From Streptomyces tendae (GTDB lineage: Bacteria; Actinomycetota; Actinomycetes; Streptomycetales; Streptomycetaceae), in contig NZ_BMUY01000005.1 of NCBI RefSeq assembly GCF_014650435.1, positions 186,001 through 250,000 on the forward strand: a stretch of 64,000 bases of DNA, read 5' to 3'. The notes below the pieces were generated by a model. The model saw nothing but the letters and a program-made list of their open reading frames with translations, had not been told where the DNA came from and ran no database searches. Shown here piece by piece: positions 1 to 7,738 of the stretch. The stretch's first letter is position 1. Each line of letters opens with the position of its first letter. The position numbers and the translations under genes are program-made.

Positions 1-237
1 AAGCGAAGCCACACTCCGATCACCATCCGGGTGGGCGAGGCCATGGAAGCCTCGCGGGAGCAGTACGCGGGTGCCATCACCCGGCGGCTGCGCGAGCGGG
101 TGCAGGAGCTGCTGGAGGCCGCACAGCGCGCCTACCCGGTACGCCCCAAGGGCGCCGACGACACCTGGTGGATGCCGGCCCACCTCGGCGGCACGGCACC
201 GACGCCCGAGCAGCTGCGCACCGCCCAGGCGCACTGA
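1..237 (+). CDS. Lysophospholipid acyltransferase-like protein, C-terminal fragment
   Basis: This is the last 78 codons of a gene that begins before the window; the frame is open from base 1 and stops with TGA at 235-237. The tail resembles the end of actinobacterial PlsC-type 1-acyl-glycerol-3-phosphate acyltransferases: the segment around PITIRVGEAME, then an amphipathic Arg/Glu-rich helix and the short WWMPAHLGG end. Such enzymes acylate lysophosphatidate at the membrane during phospholipid synthesis. The catalytic HX4D box would lie upstream and is not visible, so the family is inferred from the C-terminus only. It converges on the next gene with a 10-bp gap. Confidence 0.6.
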   Translation, partial: KRSHTPITIRVGEAMEASREQYAGAITRRLRERVQELLEAAQRAYPVRPKGADDTWWMPAHLGGTAPTPEQLRTAQAH

Positions 238-247
238 GCCGGGCGCC

Positions 248-820
248 TCAGAGCGCGGCCGGAAGAGTCTGCCACAGGTGCGGGCGGTCCGTGGCCGCCT
301 TGAGGACGTCCAGCACCACCGGGTGCGGCGCCGCGTACAGCTCCGGGTAGTCCGCCTCGCCCGCGGCGTGGTCCGGCGTGAAGGCCAGTCGCTCCCCGCC
401 CAGGGAGAACTGCGCGTTCACGCCGGGCTTGTTCCCGCGCGGATCCTGCCGGTGCCAGGCGCCGTCGAGCCGTACGGCGACCAGGCCGTGCACCACGTCC
501 AGCCGCTGGTAGCAGAGCGCGGTGGGAATGTCCTCGGCCCGCAGCAGCGCGGCCAGCGCATGGGCCTTGGCGTAGCAGATGCCGGTGCGCCGCGCCAGGA
601 CGTCGGAGGCACGCCAGGTGACGCGCGGGTCCCCCGAGTCCTGTGAGTGCGGGATGGTGTCGCGCACGAACTCGAAGGCCAGTCGCGCATAGGCATACGA
701 GTCCTCTGCCTCCTTCGCCAACCGGCCCGCCACCTCCCGCACCTGCGGATGATCGTGGTCGATGGCGTCGTCGGCAGCCAGATAGGCGGACAGGTCAGGG
801 GTTTTCTGGATCAGCTCCAT
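248..820 (-). CDS. Transglutaminase-like superfamily protein
   Basis: This 190-residue protein has the transglutaminase/protease-like core. The nucleophile Cys is in the GICYAKAHALAALLRA block (C82), followed by His in VVHGLVAVRL (H111) and Asp in WHRQDPRGN (D126), the Cys-His-Asp order of the fold. No signal peptide is seen, so it is probably cytoplasmic. Its substrate is unknown; bacterial relatives act as proteases, deamidases or crosslinkers. I chose ATG at 820 over the longer start at 847 because a good promoter (TTGACT at 853-858, TATGCT at 829-834, 18-bp spacer) places the transcript start almost on that ATG, implying a leaderless mRNA. Confidence 0.8.
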   Translation of the reverse strand: MELIQKTPDLSAYLAADDAIDHDHPQVREVAGRLAKEAEDSYAYARLAFEFVRDTIPHSQDSGDPRVTWRASDVLARRTGICYAKAHALAALLRAEDIPTALCYQRLDVVHGLVAVRLDGAWHRQDPRGNKPGVNAQFSLGGERLAFTPDHAAGEADYPELYAAPHPVVLDVLKAATDRPHLWQTLPAAL

Positions 821-828
821 GCCCGCAG

Positions 829-858
829 AGCATAGGAAAGCGATCACCCGCCAGTCAA
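829..858 (-). promoter_or_regulatory. Promoter of the transglutaminase-like gene
   Basis: On the minus strand, -35 TTGACT (858-853) and -10 TATGCT (834-829) are separated by 18 bp. The expected transcription start is near 822, two bases before the ATG at 820, so the mRNA would be leaderless. This is seen by pattern only. Confidence 0.5.
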
Positions 859-906
859 TGACTTTTCAGGTGACCGCATACCTATGCATAGTCGTGTGAG
901 GGCTCG

Positions 907-1995
907 TCAGCGCGCCGTCTCCTCCTTGAGGGCGGCCACGAACGCGTCGACGTCGTCCTCGGTGGTGTCGAAGGCGCACATCCAGCGCACGTCGCCGGCG
1001 GCCTCGTCCCAGAAGTAGAAGCGGAACCGCTTCTGCAGGCGCTCGCTCACGTCGTGCGGCAGCCGGGCGAAGACGGCGTTGGCCTGCACCGGATAGAGGA
1101 TCTCCACGCCGTGCACGGCGCGCACGCCCTCGGCCAGGCGCTGGGCCATCTCGTTGGAGTGCCGGGCGTTGCGCAGCCACAGGTCCTTGGCCAGCAGCGC
1201 CTCCAGCTGCACGGACACGAAGCGCATCTTGGAGGCCAGCTGCATGGACAGCTTGCGCAGATGCTTCATGTGGCGCACGGCGTCCTGGTTCAGGACCACG
1301 ACCGCCTCGCCGAACAGCGCGCCGTTCTTGGTGCCGCCGAGGGAGAGCAGGTCGACGCCGACCGCGTTGGTGAACGTGCGCATGGGCACGTCCAGCGAGG
1401 CGGCGGCGTTGGCTATCCGGGAGCCGTCCAGGTGCACCTTCATGCCGTGCGCGTGGGCGTGCTCGCAGACGGCGCGGATCTCGTCGGGCGTGTAGAGGGT
1501 GCCCAGCTCGGTGCTCTGGGTGATCGAGACGACCTGCGGCATCGCCCGGTGCTCGTCGTCCCAGCCGTACGCCTGGCGGTCGATCAGCTCGGGCGTGAGC
1601 TTGCCGTCGGGGGTGGGGACGGTGAGCAGCTTGAGGCCGCCCATGCGCTCGGGGGCACCGCCCTCGTCGACGTTGATGTGTGCGCTCTCGGCGCAGATGA
1701 CCGCGCCCCAGCGGTCGGTGACCGCCTGGAGCGCGACGACGTTGGCGCCGGTGCCGTTGAAGACCGGGAACGCCTCGGCGGTGGAACCGAAGTGGCTGCG
1801 GATCACCCGCTGCAGGTTCTCGGTGTAGTCGTCCTCGCCGTACGCGACCTGGTGTCCGCCGTTGGCCAGCGCCAGGGCGGCGAGCACCTCCGGGTGGGCC
1901 CCGGCGTAGTTGTCACTGGCGAAACCGCGGACCTCGGGGTCGTGATGGCGACGCGCGTCGGTCTTCGGGGGGTTCACGGCTTCTCGGTCAGCCAC
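907..1995 (-). CDS. Low-specificity L-threonine aldolase (beta-eliminating lyase family)
   Basis: This 362-residue PLP enzyme of fold type I should cleave L-threonine or L-allo-threonine to glycine and acetaldehyde. Family landmarks are present: the N-terminal GFASDNYAGAHPEV, HINVDEGGA with the ring-stacking His (H106), VHLDGSRIANA with the PLP-N1 Asp (D190), and LSLGGTKNG with the Schiff-base Lys (K223). It is the last gene of a leftward operon. ATG at 1995 overlaps the end of the SDR gene by 22 bp; an in-frame GTG at 1977 would instead give a tight 4-bp GTGA overlap and is a real alternative start. Its link with the SDR and the DUF6421-like protein is unexplained. Confidence 0.9.
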   Translation of the reverse strand: MADREAVNPPKTDARRHHDPEVRGFASDNYAGAHPEVLAALALANGGHQVAYGEDDYTENLQRVIRSHFGSTAEAFPVFNGTGANVVALQAVTDRWGAVICAESAHINVDEGGAPERMGGLKLLTVPTPDGKLTPELIDRQAYGWDDEHRAMPQVVSITQSTELGTLYTPDEIRAVCEHAHAHGMKVHLDGSRIANAAASLDVPMRTFTNAVGVDLLSLGGTKNGALFGEAVVVLNQDAVRHMKHLRKLSMQLASKMRFVSVQLEALLAKDLWLRNARHSNEMAQRLAEGVRAVHGVEILYPVQANAVFARLPHDVSERLQKRFRFYFWDEAAGDVRWMCAFDTTEDDVDAFVAALKEETAR

Positions 1996-2720
1996 AGACG
2001 GTTTCCGTTCACTTCCGCGGCGGGCTTGTCCCAGACACCGGCGACGGCCTCGGCGAGGTCACGCACGTCCGTGAAGCCCGCGAACTTCGCGTTGGGGCGC
2101 TCGGCGCGCATCGCGTCGTGCACCAACGCCTTGACCACCAGGATCGCAGCCGCCGACGTCGGCCCCTGTTCGCCCCCCGCCTTGCGGAAGTAGTCCGCCA
2201 TGGCCAGGGTCCACGCCTCGGCGGCGGCCTTGGCGGCCGAGTAGGCGGCGTTGCCCGCGGTGGGGCTGGAGGCTCCCGCGGCGCTGATCAGGACGTAGCG
2301 GCCGCGGTCGCTGCGCTGGAGCGCCTCGTGGAAGGCGAGGGAGGTGTGCTGCACGGTGCGGATGAGCAGCTTCTCCAGGAGGTCCCAGTCGCCGAGTTCG
2401 GTCTTGGTGAAGCTCTTGCTGCCGCGCCAGCCGCCCACGAGGTGGACCATGCCGTCGACGTGGCCGAACTCCTGCTCGGTGCGGTCGGCCCAGGCCCGGG
2501 TGGAGTCCAGGTCGAGCAGGTCGACCGTCTCGCCGGTGACGGTGGCGCCGCCGTGCGCGTAGCGCGCCGCGTCCACCGCCTCCGCGAGCCGCTCCGGGTC
2601 GTTGTCCGCACCGACGACGGTCGCACCCGCCTCGGCGAGCCGCAGCAGCGCGGCCCGTCCGGCGGGTCCGCCCGCACCGGCCACCGCGATCACCGCGCCG
2701 TCGAGCGCCCCGTTCCCCAT
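1974..2720 (-). CDS. SDR family oxidoreductase
   Basis: This is a 248-residue short-chain dehydrogenase/reductase. A Rossmann glycine motif (GAGGPAG) follows the first beta strand near residue 14, an acidic residue ends strand 2 (GADND), suggesting an NAD preference, and the active site reads Ser (LISAAGAS) then YSAAKAAAE, giving the Tyr-x3-Lys pair. It lies between the DUF6421-like gene and threonine aldolase on the same strand, 68 bp after the former and overlapping the latter, so it is probably co-transcribed. ATG at 2720 begins exactly at the Rossmann strand. The much longer frame upstream of it, antisense to codon usage, is not coding. The substrate is unknown. Confidence 0.85.
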   Translation of the reverse strand: MGNGALDGAVIAVAGAGGPAGRAALLRLAEAGATVVGADNDPERLAEAVDAARYAHGGATVTGETVDLLDLDSTRAWADRTEQEFGHVDGMVHLVGGWRGSKSFTKTELGDWDLLEKLLIRTVQHTSLAFHEALQRSDRGRYVLISAAGASSPTAGNAAYSAAKAAAEAWTLAMADYFRKAGGEQGPTSAAAILVVKALVHDAMRAERPNAKFAGFTDVRDLAEAVAGVWDKPAAEVNGNRLWLTEKP

Positions 2721-2788
2721 GGTCCTCGCCTCCCGAGCCTGCTGAGCCTGTGCCTGCCGTGCGTGTTCCTGCCCGTTGCCGCCGTCGC

Positions 2789-4192
2789 TCACGCGGCGGC
2801 TCGCTCGGCGCCGTCCGCCGCCGCGGTGATACCCCGGGTCGAGGCGATCACCTTCTTGAGCTTCTTGGACAGGGCCTCGTAGAACATGCTCAGCGGAAAC
2901 TCGTCCGGAAGCACGTCGTCGACGAGTTTGCGCGGCGGGAGGGTCAGGTCCAGGGCGTCGGGGCCCTTGGCCCACTTCGAGCCCGGGTGCGGGGACAGGT
3001 AGGTGGAGACCAGCTCGTAGCCGGCGAACCAGTGGACGATCTTCGGGCGGTCGATGCCGTCGCGGTAGAGCTTCTCGATCTCGGCGCACAGCTGGTTGGT
3101 GACCTGCGGGGCGCGCTGCCAGTCGATGGAGAGCTTGTTGTCGGTCCAGCGGACGACGTCGTGCTTGTGCAGGTAGGCGAAGAGGAGCTGGCCGCCGAGG
3201 CCGTCGTAGTTGCGCACCCGCTCGCCGGTCACCGGGAAGCGGAACATGCGGTCGAAGAGCACCGCGTACTGCACGTCGCGGGCCTGCGGGACACCGTCGT
3301 CCGCCAGCTTCACCGCCTCCTTGAAGGCGGTGAGGTCGCAGCGCAGCTCCTCCAGGCCGTACATCCAGAACGGCTGGCGCTGCTTGATCATGAACGGGTC
3401 GAAGGGCAGGTCGCCGTGGCTGTGGGTGCGGTCGTGGACCATGTCCCACAGCACGAACGCCTCTTCGCAGCGCTTCTGGTCGTCGACCATGGCGGCGACG
3501 TCCTCGGGCAGCTCCAGACCCAGCAGGTCCACGGCGGCGTCGGTGACGCGGCGGAAGCGGGCGGCCTCGCGGTCGCAGAAGATGCCGCCCCAGGAGAAGC
3601 GCTCGGGGGCCTCGCGCACGGCGATGGTCTCCGGGAAGAGGACGGCCGAGTTGGTGTCGTAGCCGGCCGTGAAGTCCTCGAAGGTGATGCCGCAGAACAG
3701 CGGGTTGTCGTAGCGGGTGCGCTCCAGTTCGGCCAGCCAGTCGGGCCAGACCATGCGCAGCACGACCGCTTCGAGGTTGCGGTCCGGGTTGCCGTTCTGC
3801 GTGTACATCGGGAAGACGACCAGGTGCTGGAGGCCGTCCGCGCGGTTCGCGGCGGGCTGGAAGGCCAGCAGGGAGTCGAGGAAGTCGGGCACCCCGAAGC
3901 CGCCGTCGGCCCAGCGGGCGAGGTCGGTCACCAGGGCCTCGTGGTAGGCGCGGTCGTGCGGCAGCAGCGGGGAGAGCTCGCGCACGGCCTCGGTGACGCT
4001 GCGTACGGCGTCCTCGGCGGCGGCCCGCTCGGGGGCGCCCTCGGCGTCGAAGTCGATCGACCCGTCCTTGGACTGCCATGGCCGGATCCGCTCCACGGCA
4101 TCCTTGAGCACGGGCCACGCCGGGTGCTCCACCACCCTGCTCGCCGGAGGAACGTTCTCCTCCGCACCCACCTGCACAAGAATTTCCGTCAT
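2789..4192 (-). CDS. DUF6421-like protein with a zincin-like motif
   Basis: This is a 467-residue soluble protein that I recognise as the family called DUF6421 in streptomycetes (from memory); its function is unknown. The most striking part is residues 250-286: DMVHDRTHSHGD followed 24 residues later by EELRCD. An H-D-x-x-H core with a downstream E-E-L-R is reminiscent of gluzincin metallopeptidases (HExxH plus a distal Glu; the dipeptidyl-peptidase III group uses E-E-C-R). It has no signal peptide or membrane segment. It heads the operon with SDR and threonine aldolase. ATG at 4192 has a good GGAGG site 8 bp upstream, and the promoter is at 4228-4257. Confidence 0.75.
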   Translation of the reverse strand: MTEILVQVGAEENVPPASRVVEHPAWPVLKDAVERIRPWQSKDGSIDFDAEGAPERAAAEDAVRSVTEAVRELSPLLPHDRAYHEALVTDLARWADGGFGVPDFLDSLLAFQPAANRADGLQHLVVFPMYTQNGNPDRNLEAVVLRMVWPDWLAELERTRYDNPLFCGITFEDFTAGYDTNSAVLFPETIAVREAPERFSWGGIFCDREAARFRRVTDAAVDLLGLELPEDVAAMVDDQKRCEEAFVLWDMVHDRTHSHGDLPFDPFMIKQRQPFWMYGLEELRCDLTAFKEAVKLADDGVPQARDVQYAVLFDRMFRFPVTGERVRNYDGLGGQLLFAYLHKHDVVRWTDNKLSIDWQRAPQVTNQLCAEIEKLYRDGIDRPKIVHWFAGYELVSTYLSPHPGSKWAKGPDALDLTLPPRKLVDDVLPDEFPLSMFYEALSKKLKKVIASTRGITAAADGAERAAA

Positions 4193-4227
4193 GTCCCATC
4201 CTCCACGGGAGAAGCTTGCGTCAGGAC

Positions 4228-4257
4228 ACCGTAGCCATAGGACGTTTCTCCTATCAA
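4228..4257 (-). promoter_or_regulatory. Promoter with embedded inverted repeat for the DUF6421-SDR-aldolase operon
   Basis: On the minus strand, -35 TTGATA (4257-4252) and -10 TACGGT (4233-4228) have an 18-bp spacer, giving a leader of about 29 nt. A perfect inverted repeat ATAGGA-N6-TCCTAT (4237-4242 and 4249-4254) overlaps the -35 and spacer, as an operator would. The rest of the 227-bp gap up to the GDPD gene shows nothing I can name. Confidence 0.5.
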
Positions 4258-4419
4258 GGGGAGGCTCCGTAAATTATCCTGCCTCACCCCGGGCTCAGCC
4301 GCATTTTTTCCTGTCGAGCGCCGGATTCGTATACCCGGCGCGGCAGGGGGGAAACGGTCCGGCAGGGCCGTTAGGCTGCCGCCCTGCCCACGCCGACGTC
4401 GACGGAAGCGAGTCGAGCC

Positions 4420-5103
4420 TTGAACTTCCTCACCATCGGTCACCGCGGAGCGATGGGTGTCGAACCCGAGAACACCCTGCGTTCCTTCGTCGCCGCCGAG
4501 CAGGCCGGCCTCGACGTCGTCGAACTGGACCTGCACCTGAGCAAGGACGGCGCGCTCGTGGTCATGCACGACGCGGACGTGGACCGCACCACCGACGGCA
4601 CCGGTGCGATCGCCGACAAGACCCTCGAGGAGCTGCGGGCGCTGGACGCCGGGCGCGGGGAGCGGGTCCCGGTCTTCGAGGAGGCGCTGGACGCCGTCTC
4701 GGTGCCGTTGCAGGCCGAGATCAAGGACGCGGCGGCCGCACGGGTCCTGGCCGAGGTGATGCTCCGCCGGGACCTGGTGGACCGGGTGGAGGTGATCTCC
4801 TTCCACGACGAGGCCATCGTCGAGATCGCCCGGCTCGTGCCGGGGGTGCGGACCGCGCTGGTGGCGCAGTACTACGGCCCCGAGGTCGTGGACCGCGCGG
4901 TGGCGGCGGGCGCCCGGACCCTGTGTCTGGACATCAACAGGGTCACGCTGGAGATCGTGCAGAAGGCCCGCAAGGCGGGTCTGCGGGTCTTCTGCTGGAC
5001 CGTGAACACCCAGGACCACCTGCGGCTGGTGCGCGCCCTCGGCCTGGACGGCGCGACGACCGACTACCCGGAGATCAAGCGCACCGGGCGCTTCACGGCC
5101 TGA
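4420..5103 (+). CDS. Glycerophosphodiester phosphodiesterase family protein
   Basis: This 227-residue TIM-barrel enzyme should hydrolyse glycerophosphodiesters to glycerol-3-phosphate and an alcohol. Family motifs appear in order: GHRGAMGVEPENTLRSF (catalytic His-Arg and metal Glu), VELDLHLSKDG (metal-binding Glu/Asp), VMHDADVDRTTDGTG (second His), and LQAEIKDA (Glu of the third motif). No signal peptide is present, so it is cytoplasmic and shorter than secreted GlpQ proteins. The start is TTG at 4420, directly before the first strand; GGAAG at 4403-4407 is a plausible ribosome site. It converges on the GNAT gene. Confidence 0.9.
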   Translation: MNFLTIGHRGAMGVEPENTLRSFVAAEQAGLDVVELDLHLSKDGALVVMHDADVDRTTDGTGAIADKTLEELRALDAGRGERVPVFEEALDAVSVPLQAEIKDAAAARVLAEVMLRRDLVDRVEVISFHDEAIVEIARLVPGVRTALVAQYYGPEVVDRAVAAGARTLCLDINRVTLEIVQKARKAGLRVFCWTVNTQDHLRLVRALGLDGATTDYPEIKRTGRFTA

Positions 5104-5129
5104 GCGGCGTCAGTGACCACCGCGGCGCG

Positions 5130-5669
5130 TCACACCAGCGGCTTGACCAGCAGCTCGAACCGGAGGTCGTCGCGCTGCGGGATGCCGAAGCGCTCGTCGC
5201 CGTACGGGAAGGGGGTCGTCTTTCCCGTACGGCGGTAGCCGCGGCGCTCGTACCAGGCGATGAGGTCCTCGCGCACGGAGATCACGGTCATGTGCATCTC
5301 CGTGACGCCCCACGTCGCGCGGGCCTGCCGCTCCGCCTCCGCGATGATCGCCTTGCCGAGTCCCGCGCCCTGGAGCGCCGGGCTGACGGCGAACATTCCG
5401 AAGTAGGCGTGGGCCTCGCGGTGCTCCAGCTGGCAGCAGGCCACGATCCGGCCGTCCCGCTCCACCGTCAGCAGCCGGCTGTCCGGCGCCTTGACGACCT
5501 CCAGCACGCCCTGCGGGTCGGTGCGCTGCCCCTCGAGGATGTCCGCCTCGGTGGTCCACCCGGCCCGGCTCGCGTCGCCCCGGTACGCGGACTCTATGAG
5601 CGCCACGAGCGCGTCCACGTCGGCGTCGGTGGCGTCGCGGTAGGTCAGCGGGCTGTCGGCGGTGTCCAT
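5130..5669 (-). CDS. GNAT family N-acetyltransferase
   Basis: This is a 179-residue acetyl-CoA-dependent acyltransferase. The N-terminal strand TYRDATDADVDALVALIESAY is followed by the acetyl-CoA pyrophosphate loop region LQGAGLGKAIIAEAE, close to the Q/RxxGxG/A motif, and a C-terminal WYERRGYRRTGKTTPFP, the usual end of the fold. The substrate cannot be told. ATG at 5669 fits the fold start; the open frame extends further upstream but toward a divergent gene with no domain sequence. It is divergent from a VOC protein. Confidence 0.85.
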   Translation of the reverse strand: MDTADSPLTYRDATDADVDALVALIESAYRGDASRAGWTTEADILEGQRTDPQGVLEVVKAPDSRLLTVERDGRIVACCQLEHREAHAYFGMFAVSPALQGAGLGKAIIAEAERQARATWGVTEMHMTVISVREDLIAWYERRGYRRTGKTTPFPYGDERFGIPQRDDLRFELLVKPLV

Positions 5670-5752
5670 GGGGCGTCTCCGGTTCGTTCTGGGCGCGGCG
5701 CGGGCACCGATGAGCGTAACGCCGTTGCAGGCCGCCATTAGGGTCGGGACGC

Positions 5753-6145
5753 ATGGTGCACGTACTCAGCAGCCGGACCCTGCTCCGCCCCACCGACCCC
5801 GACCGCTCCCGCGCGTTCTACGGAGAGCAGCTCGGTCTCGCCGTCCACCGGGAGTTCGGCACGGGTCCCGAGCGGGGCACCGTCTACTTCCTCGGCAACG
5901 GCTTCCTGGAGGTCTCCGGCCGCTCCGAGGCTCCCCTCACCCCCGGGCTGGCCCTGTGGATCCAGGTCGAGAACGCGGCGGCCGCCCACGAGGAACTGCG
6001 CGCCAAGGGCGTCGAGATCGTGCGGCCGCCGGTCGAGGAGCCGTGGGGGCTGGTCGAGATGTGGATCACGGATCCGGACGGCACTCGGATCGTGCTGGTG
6101 GAGGTGCCCGCGGAGCATCCGCTGCGCTACCGGCCCGGGATCTGA
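5753..6145 (+). CDS. VOC family (glyoxalase/dioxygenase-like) protein
   Basis: This is a 130-residue single-domain protein with the paired beta-alpha-beta-beta-beta modules of the vicinal-oxygen-chelate fold: LLRPTDPDRSRAFYGEQLGLAV at the start and MWITDPDGTRIVLVEVP at the end, the latter carrying a typical metal-ligand Glu. The reaction is unknown; relatives include glyoxalases, extradiol dioxygenases and resistance proteins. A TAGGGT hexamer at 5739-5744 lies 8 bp before the ATG, consistent with a short or absent leader. A second, two-domain VOC gene follows on the same strand. Confidence 0.85.
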   Translation: MVHVLSSRTLLRPTDPDRSRAFYGEQLGLAVHREFGTGPERGTVYFLGNGFLEVSGRSEAPLTPGLALWIQVENAAAAHEELRAKGVEIVRPPVEEPWGLVEMWITDPDGTRIVLVEVPAEHPLRYRPGI

Positions 6146-6275
6146 GCCTCGGGGTCGGTACCGCGACCGGGGGCGTACGTGCCGGATGGCCGCGGCCCCG
6201 GCCGGGCCTTAGCGTGCTGAAGAGGGACGGAGGGGGGCGGACGGCCCACGGCCCCGGCGGAAGGACGCCACCACG

Positions 6276-7040
6276 ATGAAGCTCCACGAACCGGTGACCG
6301 GCGGGCCCTGCTGGGCGGAGCTGGGGACCACCGACCTCGAAACGGCCAAGCGGTTCTACACCAAGCTGTTCGGCTGGTATCCCGAGACGGACCCGCGGCA
6401 GCAGGCGGGCGGCTACACGATCGCCAGGATCGACGGCGCGGCGGTCGCGGCCCTGACGCCGCTGTACCAGCAGGGGCAGCCGGTCGCCTGGAACGTGTCG
6501 TTCGCCGTGCGCGACGCCGACGCGGCCGTACGGCAGGTGACCGCGGCCGGCGGAGTGGCCCTCCAGGGGCCCACCGACGTCTTCGACGCGGGCCGGTTCG
6601 CGGTTGCCTCAGATCCGACCGGGGCGGTGTTCCAGTTGTGGCAGGGGAACTCGTTCACCGGTGCCGGGTTGTTCAACGCGCCCGGCTCGCTGGGCTGGGT
6701 GGAGCTGCTGACCCGGGAGCCCGACCGGGCCGCCGACTTCTACACGACGGTGTTCGGCTGGAGCGTCGGCGCCTCGGACCGCTATCCCCAGTGGGGGATC
6801 GACGGGGCGGACTTCGGCGGCATGGTGACGATGGACGAGAAGTTCCCGCACGAGGTGCCGGCGCACTGGCTGCCGTACTTCGCGGTGGCGGACGTGAACA
6901 CCGTCGCGGTCGACACGACCGACGGCGGCGGCACCGTGCTCATGGAACCGACCTCCGTGCCCGACGGGCCGCGCATCGCGGTGCTGCGGGACCCGCAGGG
7001 CGCGATGTTCGGCGTGTACCGGGCCGGCGACGAACGCTGA
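6276..7040 (+). CDS. Two-domain VOC family protein
   Basis: This 254-residue protein has two VOC modules in tandem. The first (about 10-115) has CWAELGTTDLETAKRFYTKLFGW and the second (about 132-250) has LGWVELLTREPDRAADFYTTVFGW; each ends in a DPxGAxF element. This resembles the streptomycete proteins often labelled hydroxylase or glyoxalase-like, such as the CFP-30B type. The catalytic role is unknown. ATG at 6276 is preceded by a GGCGGAAGGA-like ribosome site. It converges on the MarR gene; the 101-bp gap contains a stretch nearly identical to part of marR (see repeat). Confidence 0.85.
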   Translation: MKLHEPVTGGPCWAELGTTDLETAKRFYTKLFGWYPETDPRQQAGGYTIARIDGAAVAALTPLYQQGQPVAWNVSFAVRDADAAVRQVTAAGGVALQGPTDVFDAGRFAVASDPTGAVFQLWQGNSFTGAGLFNAPGSLGWVELLTREPDRAADFYTTVFGWSVGASDRYPQWGIDGADFGGMVTMDEKFPHEVPAHWLPYFAVADVNTVAVDTTDGGGTVLMEPTSVPDGPRIAVLRDPQGAMFGVYRAGDER

Positions 7041-7083
7041 CGCGCCCTGCGTGCGGCAGGGCCGCCCCCCGTTGTCCCGGCAA

Positions 7084-7205
7084 GCCGCCGAGCAGCGCCG
7101 CCGACTCGCCCCGCGCGCGGCACGCCGCCCCACGGGGCGCCTCAGGCCCGCAGCGCGTCCAGGCGGCCCTCCAGCTGGCCCAGCAGGCCGCCGAGCAGCG
7201 CCGCC
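7084..7205. repeat. Short direct repeat between intergenic DNA and the marR 3' end
   Basis: A 19-bp identical stretch occurs at 7084-7102 (intergenic) and 7187-7205 (inside the marR coding region), and similarity continues a further 9 bp. It may be an old small duplication or a product of biased base composition. Confidence 0.4.
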
Positions 7206-7738
7206 AGCTCGCCCTGCCGGGGCGCGTCCACGCCGGACAGGACGGCCGATTCGTAGGCGAGCTGTTCGGGCAGGATGCCGTCGACGAGGTCGCGTCCGGC
7301 GTCCGTCAGGCGGACGTGGGCGACCCGGCGGTCGCGGGTGTCGCCGCGCCGCTCGACCAGGCCGCGCTCGGTGAGCTGCTTGAGGCGCTTGGTCACGGCG
7401 GCGCCGGAGGAGAAGGTCTCCCGGGCCAGGTCACCGGGGGTCAGCTCGTGCCCGGTGCGGCGCAGCGCGCCGAGCAGGTCGAACTCGGCCCGACTGAGAC
7501 CCGCCCGGCGCAGCGGGGCGTCCTCGGCCTGCTGGAGGAGGGCGGCACAGCGGTTGATGCGGCCGATGATCTCCATCGGCCCGGTGTCGAGGTCCGGACG
7601 GACGGCGCGCCACTGCCGTACGACCGCCGCCACGGTGTCGCCGCCCGGCCCCGTACTGCCGTCGCCCGGCCCCGTACTGCCGTCTCCGGACCCGGCACCG
7701 GCTCCCCCGTCGCTCGCTCCCCCGTCGGTTGCGGTCAT
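7142..7738 (-). CDS. MarR family transcriptional regulator
   Basis: This 198-residue protein has a Gly/Ser/Asp/Thr-rich N-terminal extension (residues 1-35, including a GDGSTGP repeat encoded by an 18-bp tandem duplication), then a winged helix: LSRAEFDLLGALRRTGHELTPGDLARE, the recognition helix around SSGAAVTKRLKQL, and the wing ERRGDTRDRRVAHVRLT. MarR proteins are ligand-released dimeric repressors. Its ATG overlaps the stop of the FUSC transporter gene by 4 bp (ATGA), so the two are translationally coupled. It probably represses its own operon through the TTTAC sites at 9434-9462. Confidence 0.9.
   Translation of the reverse strand: MTATDGGASDGGAGAGSGDGSTGPGDGSTGPGGDTVAAVVRQWRAVRPDLDTGPMEIIGRINRCAALLQQAEDAPLRRAGLSRAEFDLLGALRRTGHELTPGDLARETFSSGAAVTKRLKQLTERGLVERRGDTRDRRVAHVRLTDAGRDLVDGILPEQLAYESAVLSGVDAPRQGELAALLGGLLGQLEGRLDALRA

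Noticed and set aside
1974..4199. 741-residue frame as a single long protein
   Set aside because: Only its last 248 codons match a real gene (SDR); the rest is a shifted frame of the DUF6421-like gene.
2750..4234. 494-residue open frame antisense to the DUF6421-like gene
   Set aside because: Val/Asp/Gly-biased composition, no domain, and it mirrors a real gene with normal codon bias.
4258..4300. IdeR/DmdR iron box near CCGTAAATTATCCTGCC
   Set aside because: Too few matches to the TTAGGTTAGGCTCACCTAA-type consensus.
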